Source: Prosthecobacter sp.
Lineage (GTDB): Bacteria; Verrucomicrobiota; Verrucomicrobiia; Verrucomicrobiales; Verrucomicrobiaceae
Direction of reading: 5' to 3'
Assembly: GCF_014879935.1 (NCBI RefSeq)
Contig: NZ_JACSRD010000162.1
Span: 1-32,008 of the forward strand
DNA length: 32,008 nt
Within the stretch, counting starts at the first letter, position 1, and each line of letters begins with the position of its first letter. A program made the translations under genes and the position numbers. A model generated the notes under the pieces. That model searched no databases, was not told the origin of the DNA, and was given only the letters and a program-made list of their open reading frames with translations. Positions 30,532 to 32,008 of the stretch are shown in pieces.

Positions 30532-31083
30532 ATGGTTAATATGTACATGAGCTTCAAAAGACAGAACTTGCCATCAAGAATCTTGCACAAGCTAATGAGC
30601 GAAGGGGTAGGGGTCCCGGTTTCAGCTGAACATGTGCTGTCCTTAGCTGGCAACAGTAGCTGGTATGTAATTCGTGAGCTGGCTAAAGCAGGGGATCTGC
30701 TAAATCCGGAACTTTATAAAGGCCCTTTGCCGCTAGGAGTAGCGCTCAAGCTCGAAAGGCTTGGGATACTTAATCGAGACATGCTCCGTGAGAAGCTCAT
30801 GTCACACGAATTAGATTTGGGTTCAATGAGTTACATTGGGAAAAAACGCGCAGATCGCATTTTAAAGTGGGCCGGGATCGATCCAGCATCCAATCGAATG
30901 GTGTCTATCAGGTTAAGGCTGCCACTAAGAGTGCTTCAGCAGCTTCGCCGTTTTGGGAAATCGTCTGAAACCATGACTGAAGATAAAGCTGCCCGCATCA
31001 CGATTAATCACGTTCTCAAATGCTTCGGCAGGTCAAAAGAATCTCATCATAAAGAACCAGATAATCCAAGAATAAATAGATAG
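30532..31083 (+). CDS. Unrecognised small protein, possible HhH/ribbon-helix-helix nucleic-acid binder
   Basis: A 183-residue protein not recognised from any family. In-frame starts at 30532, 30541 and 30547 are all without a ribosome site; the first is used here. Residues about 72-115 (KLERLGILNRDML ... YIGKKRADRILKWAG) resemble a helix-hairpin-helix of the RNA polymerase alpha-CTD/RuvA kind, with the hairpin at IGKKRA. Residues about 123-163 (MVSIRLRLPLRVLQQL, then a turn and ARITINHVLK) have the strand-helix-helix spacing of a ribbon-helix-helix. The protein is basic, especially at the C-terminus. Its base composition is much more AT-rich than the genes to the left. It lies just after a cluster of dyads it might bind; this is inference. 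Confidence 0.65.
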   Translation: MVNMYMSFKRQNLPSRILHKLMSEGVGVPVSAEHVLSLAGNSSWYVIRELAKAGDLLNPELYKGPLPLGVALKLERLGILNRDMLREKLMSHELDLGSMSYIGKKRADRILKWAGIDPASNRMVSIRLRLPLRVLQQLRRFGKSSETMTEDKAARITINHVLKCFGRSKESHHKEPDNPRINR

Positions 31084-31169
31084 ATCTACTGAAAAATAAT
31101 CCCAGGAAATGAACTCGGGCGAATACTGCATCTCCCAAGTGGTCAGTTAGTTCATAAAACACAAACAAT

Positions 31170-32000
31170 ATGATGTCTTTATCAAGCGCTCAGAAAAACA
31201 TTTGGCGTTTAGCCAAGCGGATTCTCTTTGTGGCTTTAGCGCCAACCCTGTTGCTTATACAATTATTATGGGTATGGACCTATGATTCGAGCGCCAACAT
31301 ATTGAACAGCACCTTCACCGATTTTGCTGTTGGTGGCGCGGTGTTAATGATCATCGCTGTCTGCATCTATTTCATCTTTACGACCGCTTCTGGTCACGCA
31401 GACTGGCGATGTTATCATCGCGGTCAACTAAACACGCAGAGCTTGACACCTCGCGTCTCAGATTCAGCGGAACTGGGGCGTTTTTATAGCGGAGGCGCAG
31501 TGGCGATGAAGCCCTTGGTTGACCTCATGGGCGATTTCTCCGCTAGGCACAAGAATCTGCCGCTCGTTCTTTTGCTTTCAAGAAACGGTGCGTTAGAATT
31601 CAAAGCGGGCTGGTACTGCTCTCCCACCCTCGGTTTATCCCTTGCGGCCCAAATCGAAGCCAACTCGCCGAACTATGTCACTCACCAATGCATCGTTAAG
31701 GTGGCGGAACGCCTTATGTCTGTATTCTCCGTGCCTTTTGCCACGCGTCTTGGCACCGCAACGCTTCTCATCTTACAGCCCGATGAGCCTTCATTAGATA
31801 TGGCAAGGAACGCATTCATGCAGGGAGCCGCACCTGAAATTCCTTCTCTTGTTAGTTCGATGGCTCGACTTTTGGAGACTCAAGCGGGACTGGACGGCTT
31901 GGGCATTGTGCTTCCACCGCCAAAGAGGCTGCGAATGATAACGAGTCTTCGCTGTCCTGAGTGGGTATCGAAGGTAGCAGCGGCGAAAGCGGAGTGGTAG
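31170..32000 (+). CDS. Unrecognised membrane protein with two N-terminal TM helices
   Basis: A 276-residue protein starting at ATG 31170 or 31173, with no ribosome site. Two membrane helices lie at about residues 18-37 (ILFVALAPTLLLIQLLWVW) and 52-73 (FAVGGAVLMIIAVCIYFIF). A soluble C-terminal region of about 200 residues follows, with mixed alpha/beta character (LPLVLLLSRNGALEFKAGW, GTATLLILQPDE). Basic residues before the first helix and the short outside loop place the soluble part in the cytoplasm. No catalytic motif is recognised. It is 86 bp after the previous gene in the same direction, with similar AT-richer composition, so both probably arrived together. The complete gene ends 8 bases before the window edge. 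Confidence 0.68.
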   Translation: MMSLSSAQKNIWRLAKRILFVALAPTLLLIQLLWVWTYDSSANILNSTFTDFAVGGAVLMIIAVCIYFIFTTASGHADWRCYHRGQLNTQSLTPRVSDSAELGRFYSGGAVAMKPLVDLMGDFSARHKNLPLVLLLSRNGALEFKAGWYCSPTLGLSLAAQIEANSPNYVTHQCIVKVAERLMSVFSVPFATRLGTATLLILQPDEPSLDMARNAFMQGAAPEIPSLVSSMARLLETQAGLDGLGIVLPPPKRLRMITSLRCPEWVSKVAAAKAEW

Positions 32001-32008
32001 GAAGAGGG

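Overview
The window is GC-rich bacterial chromosome up to about position 30,300 and clearly AT-richer after that. The gene content suggests a verrucomicrobial (Verrucomicrobiaceae/Prosthecobacter-like) or related PVC-group bacterium. Pointers are a large membrane Ser/Thr kinase beside an ECF-type sigma factor, a GYF-like domain protein, VCBS/sialidase-type exported proteins, a TonB receptor, weak Shine-Dalgarno sequences, and dispersed palindromic and leader repeats. The taxonomic call is an inference from content and style, not from a marker gene.

Positions 1-4,690 hold the start of an unknown minus-strand gene, a 42-bp tandem repeat that can encode a regular coiled coil, a kinase-LamG-like-TPR signalling protein, and a divergent sigma factor. 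Positions 4,691-8,250 hold a small-molecule catabolic neighbourhood: an enolase-superfamily enzyme divergent from an amidohydrolase, a GYF-like protein, and a Tat-exported amidohydrolase relative that has lost its metal ligands. Positions 8,252-14,995 hold a surface-glycan block: FAD oxidoreductase, polyprenyl-phosphate-type GT2, NodB-type deacetylase and WecB epimerase in one minus-strand operon, plus a methyltransferase and an ArnT/PMT-like membrane transferase. A second glycan block (polyprenyl glycosylphosphotransferase and a GT2) lies at 24,191-26,653.

Positions 15,100-21,451 hold a sugar isomerase/epimerase-like TIM barrel, an HNH endonuclease, and a translationally coupled pair of exported proteins (VCBS propeller; sialidase-like propeller fused to an alpha/alpha-toroid). 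Next come tRNA-Arg(CCT), a TonB receptor with a His-rich N-terminus behind a perfect 20-bp palindrome, a KamA-type lysine 2,3-aminomutase, and ppk1.

At about 30,166-30,346 the 3' end of a broken aquaporin/GlpF gene marks the edge of a foreign segment. It opens with about 185 bp packed with GTTAAC-cored dyads and hairpins. Two unrecognised genes follow: a small possible nucleic-acid-binding protein and a two-TM membrane protein. The window ends inside this segment. The points most worth checking are the island edge and its dyad cluster, the two-copy palindromic element placed between convergent genes (6,938 and 16,018), and the coiled-coil minisatellite at the left end.
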